Shown piece by piece: positions 62,462 through 64,000 of a stretch of 64,000 bases of DNA (position 1 is the stretch's first letter; each line of letters opens with the position of its first letter). Both the position numbers and the translations under genes were made by a program. Source of the stretch: Trichocoleus sp. FACHB-40 (GTDB lineage Bacteria; Cyanobacteriota; Cyanobacteriia; Cyanobacteriales; FACHB-T130); the NCBI RefSeq assembly GCF_014695915.1, contig NZ_JACJPF010000031.1, forward strand, positions 1 to 64,000, in the 5' to 3' direction. Under the pieces are notes generated by a model, which saw nothing but the letters and a program-made list of their open reading frames with translations, was not told the DNA's origin and made no database searches.

Positions 62462-64000
62462 TTGAACATCAGCTTCTGGTCGCAGCAGAGTGGCCCCATC
62501 CTTACCTTAGTAACGATTGCTATCATTGAGCTACTGTCCCAGACTGTATTTTCCATTCCCAACCCAGCTCCGATCTACCTCACGGCTGTAGTATATGCTA
62601 CATTCAGCGGCAGTTTCCCCTCTGGGTGGATCAGCGCGACGATGACGCTAGTTTATGCTCTCTGGTTCTTTTCTACACCAGGGGAACTATTTCACTACAC
62701 AGATGCTAATGCACACAGCGTACTTGTCCTAGCTTTAACGACACCCGCGCTGGTATTGATGGTTGGTTTCCTGAAACACAGAGTAGAGAAGGCTGTGCAG
62801 CTAGAGACAGCAAATACCATTCTCCAACAGCAGCTGGTTGAGATGCAGCAGGTGGAGGTAGAACTGCGAAATGCAAACGATCGCTTTCATCTGGCAGCAG
62901 AGGCGGTTAAGGGTATTATTTACGACTGGGATATTACTAAAAATTACGCAGAAAGAACAAAAGGGCTGACCGAAGTTTTAGGTTATCAACTCCAAGAAGC
63001 TGAAGCTACCGCTGATTGGTGGGCAGAGCGCATCCATCCGGAGGATATAGAGCGTGTACAAGAGGCAATTAAGCAAGCTCTTGCTCTAGAGAGCAGTTTT
63101 ACTATCGAGTATCGAGTTTGCCACAAAAGCGATCGCTACCTGTATGTTTGGGATAGAGGGCTAATAGTGAGAGATGCCTCTCAAGCCGCGGTGCGAGTAG
63201 TGGGCTGCACCTTGGATATAAGCGATCGCTTCCACGCAACTATGGAACGCGATCGCCTGCTGGAACAATTAGAAACCGAACGCGCCCTCTTAGAAGCAGT
63301 GCTGCAACAAATGCCAGCGGGTGCAATAGTTGCCGAAGCACCGTCAGGAAAGCTAATTTTGGGCAACGACCAGGTGGATCAGATTTGGCGGCATCCTTTC
63401 TTAACATCTGCGAACATTCAGGAGTACCACAAATACAAAGGCTTTCATCCGGATGGGCATTCCTACGAGCCGCAAGAGTGGCCTCTGGCGCGTTCCATAA
63501 GCACAGGCGAAGTGGTGATGGAAGAGGATATTGAAATACTGCGCGGCGACGGTACGCGGGCTACAATGCGCGTCAGCTCCTCCCCAGTGCGATCGCGTAC
63601 TGATGCCATTGTCGCCGGAGTAGTTATTTTCTCCGACATCAGCGATCGCAAACGAAATAAAGCGCTGATGAAAGCGCAAAACACCGTTTTAGAAATGATT
63701 GCCAGCGGCGCTCCCCTTCCCCAAGTGCTGGATGTTTTGACTAGATTAATTGAAGAACAATCCAATGGGGCGCTTTGCTCCATCCTACTACTGGACAAAG
63801 AAGGGAAAAAACTATTTTTCGCTGCTGCCCCCAGCCTCCCAGAAAGCTATAAACAGGTAATTGCTGATGGTCTTCCCATCGGTGAGAACGCTGGCAGTTG
63901 CGGAACTTCAGCTTATAGACGGGAGCCGGTAATTGTATCCAACATTGCCAATGATCCCCTCTGGGCAGAATTCAGCCATTTTGCCTTGGCTCACGGACTC
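62462..64000 (+). CDS. Membrane sensor protein with PAS and GAF domains, cut by the window edge
   Basis: The frame opens at TTG (62462), with an AGAGGAAA site 8 bases ahead, and runs open to the last base; 513 residues are visible and the C-terminus is missing. Three or four membrane helices (about 12-110) of a DUF4118-like or MASE-like sensor are followed by a coiled coil, a PAS domain (about 137-260, with RIHPEDIERVQEAI and CTLDISDR), a second PAS (about 275-400, ending in VIFSDISDRKR), and the start of a GAF domain from about 415 (LTRLIEEQSNGALCSILLLDKEG, CGTSAYRREPVIVSNI). A histidine kinase or GGDEF output should follow beyond the edge. Confidence 0.9.
   Translation, partial: MNISFWSQQSGPILTLVTIAIIELLSQTVFSIPNPAPIYLTAVVYATFSGSFPSGWISATMTLVYALWFFSTPGELFHYTDANAHSVLVLALTTPALVLMVGFLKHRVEKAVQLETANTILQQQLVEMQQVEVELRNANDRFHLAAEAVKGIIYDWDITKNYAERTKGLTEVLGYQLQEAEATADWWAERIHPEDIERVQEAIKQALALESSFTIEYRVCHKSDRYLYVWDRGLIVRDASQAAVRVVGCTLDISDRFHATMERDRLLEQLETERALLEAVLQQMPAGAIVAEAPSGKLILGNDQVDQIWRHPFLTSANIQEYHKYKGFHPDGHSYEPQEWPLARSISTGEVVMEEDIEILRGDGTRATMRVSSSPVRSRTDAIVAGVVIFSDISDRKRNKALMKAQNTVLEMIASGAPLPQVLDVLTRLIEEQSNGALCSILLLDKEGKKLFFAAAPSLPESYKQVIADGLPIGENAGSCGTSAYRREPVIVSNIANDPLWAEFSHFALAHGL

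Overview
The window comes from a cyanobacterial chromosome, most likely a filamentous species. Direct evidence: very many HIP1 palindromes (GCGATCGC) on both strands, a petN gene for a cytochrome b6f subunit, a Calvin-cycle type class II aldolase, a phytochrome-partner-like response regulator, a LabA/NYN protein, and heptanucleotide repeats of the CCCCAAT type that are known from filamentous cyanobacteria. The genus cannot be told from sequence reading alone. Apart from one probable MITE, palindromic repeats and one toxin-antitoxin pair, this is housekeeping chromosome, with genes on both strands in short operons.

Layout. 0-10 kb: an 86-bp tandem repeat, a MarC membrane protein, a nitrilase-family amidase, fructose-bisphosphate aldolase, tRNA-Lys(UUU), an aldose epimerase, two small paralogous proteins, a hairpin-rich leader before a DUF6679 gene, a beta-CASP hydrolase, and a 40-residue single-helix membrane protein. 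10-21 kb: MgtE Mg2+ transporter with a foldable leader, pyrB, moaE, an SH3 protein, an HtrA protease, ruvC, a YvcK-like protein with tsaE, then a broken dihydroorotase. 21-34 kb: signal peptidase, a second divergent dihydroorotase-like gene, a tandem histidine phosphatase, a CPBP protease, a Cu-type P-ATPase, an FHA protein, tmk-holB, moaA and rpsD. 34-44 kb: a six-PAS membrane histidine kinase with its response regulator, a BtuF-like protein, an MFS transporter, a MITE-like element, a methyltransferase and an atypical SDR. 44-54 kb: petN and a repeat-rich basic membrane protein, recQ, Uma2, leuA, a LabA-like NYN protein, a sulfurtransferase, an MnmC-like methyltransferase, an HD-GYP regulator and glmU. 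54-64 kb: parDE-like module, isoaspartyl peptidase, DUF2256, trmJ, a membrane-anchored beta-lactamase-fold protein, obgE, a TerB/Mo-nitro_C protein, comF, and a PAS/GAF sensor cut off by the right edge.

Themes. Pyrimidine and dTTP synthesis (pyrB, two dihydroorotase-like loci, tmk), molybdopterin synthesis (moaE, moaA), tRNA modification (tsaE, trmJ, the MnmC-like gene), DNA repair (ruvC, recQ, mpg) and signalling are spread through the window rather than clustered.

Most notable points: (1) the canonical dihydroorotase copy carries one frameshift and two nonsense codons, while its neighbouring paralogue lacks several metal-ligand histidines; (2) short repeats have invaded at least four reading frames without breaking them, in three cases adding the same SPIPNPQ-type peptide; (3) there are two unexplained structured leaders, before mgtE and before the DUF6679 gene; (4) a small gene directly after petN encodes a membrane helix followed by a repeated arginine/lysine-rich tail. 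No complete novel multi-gene system could be demonstrated.
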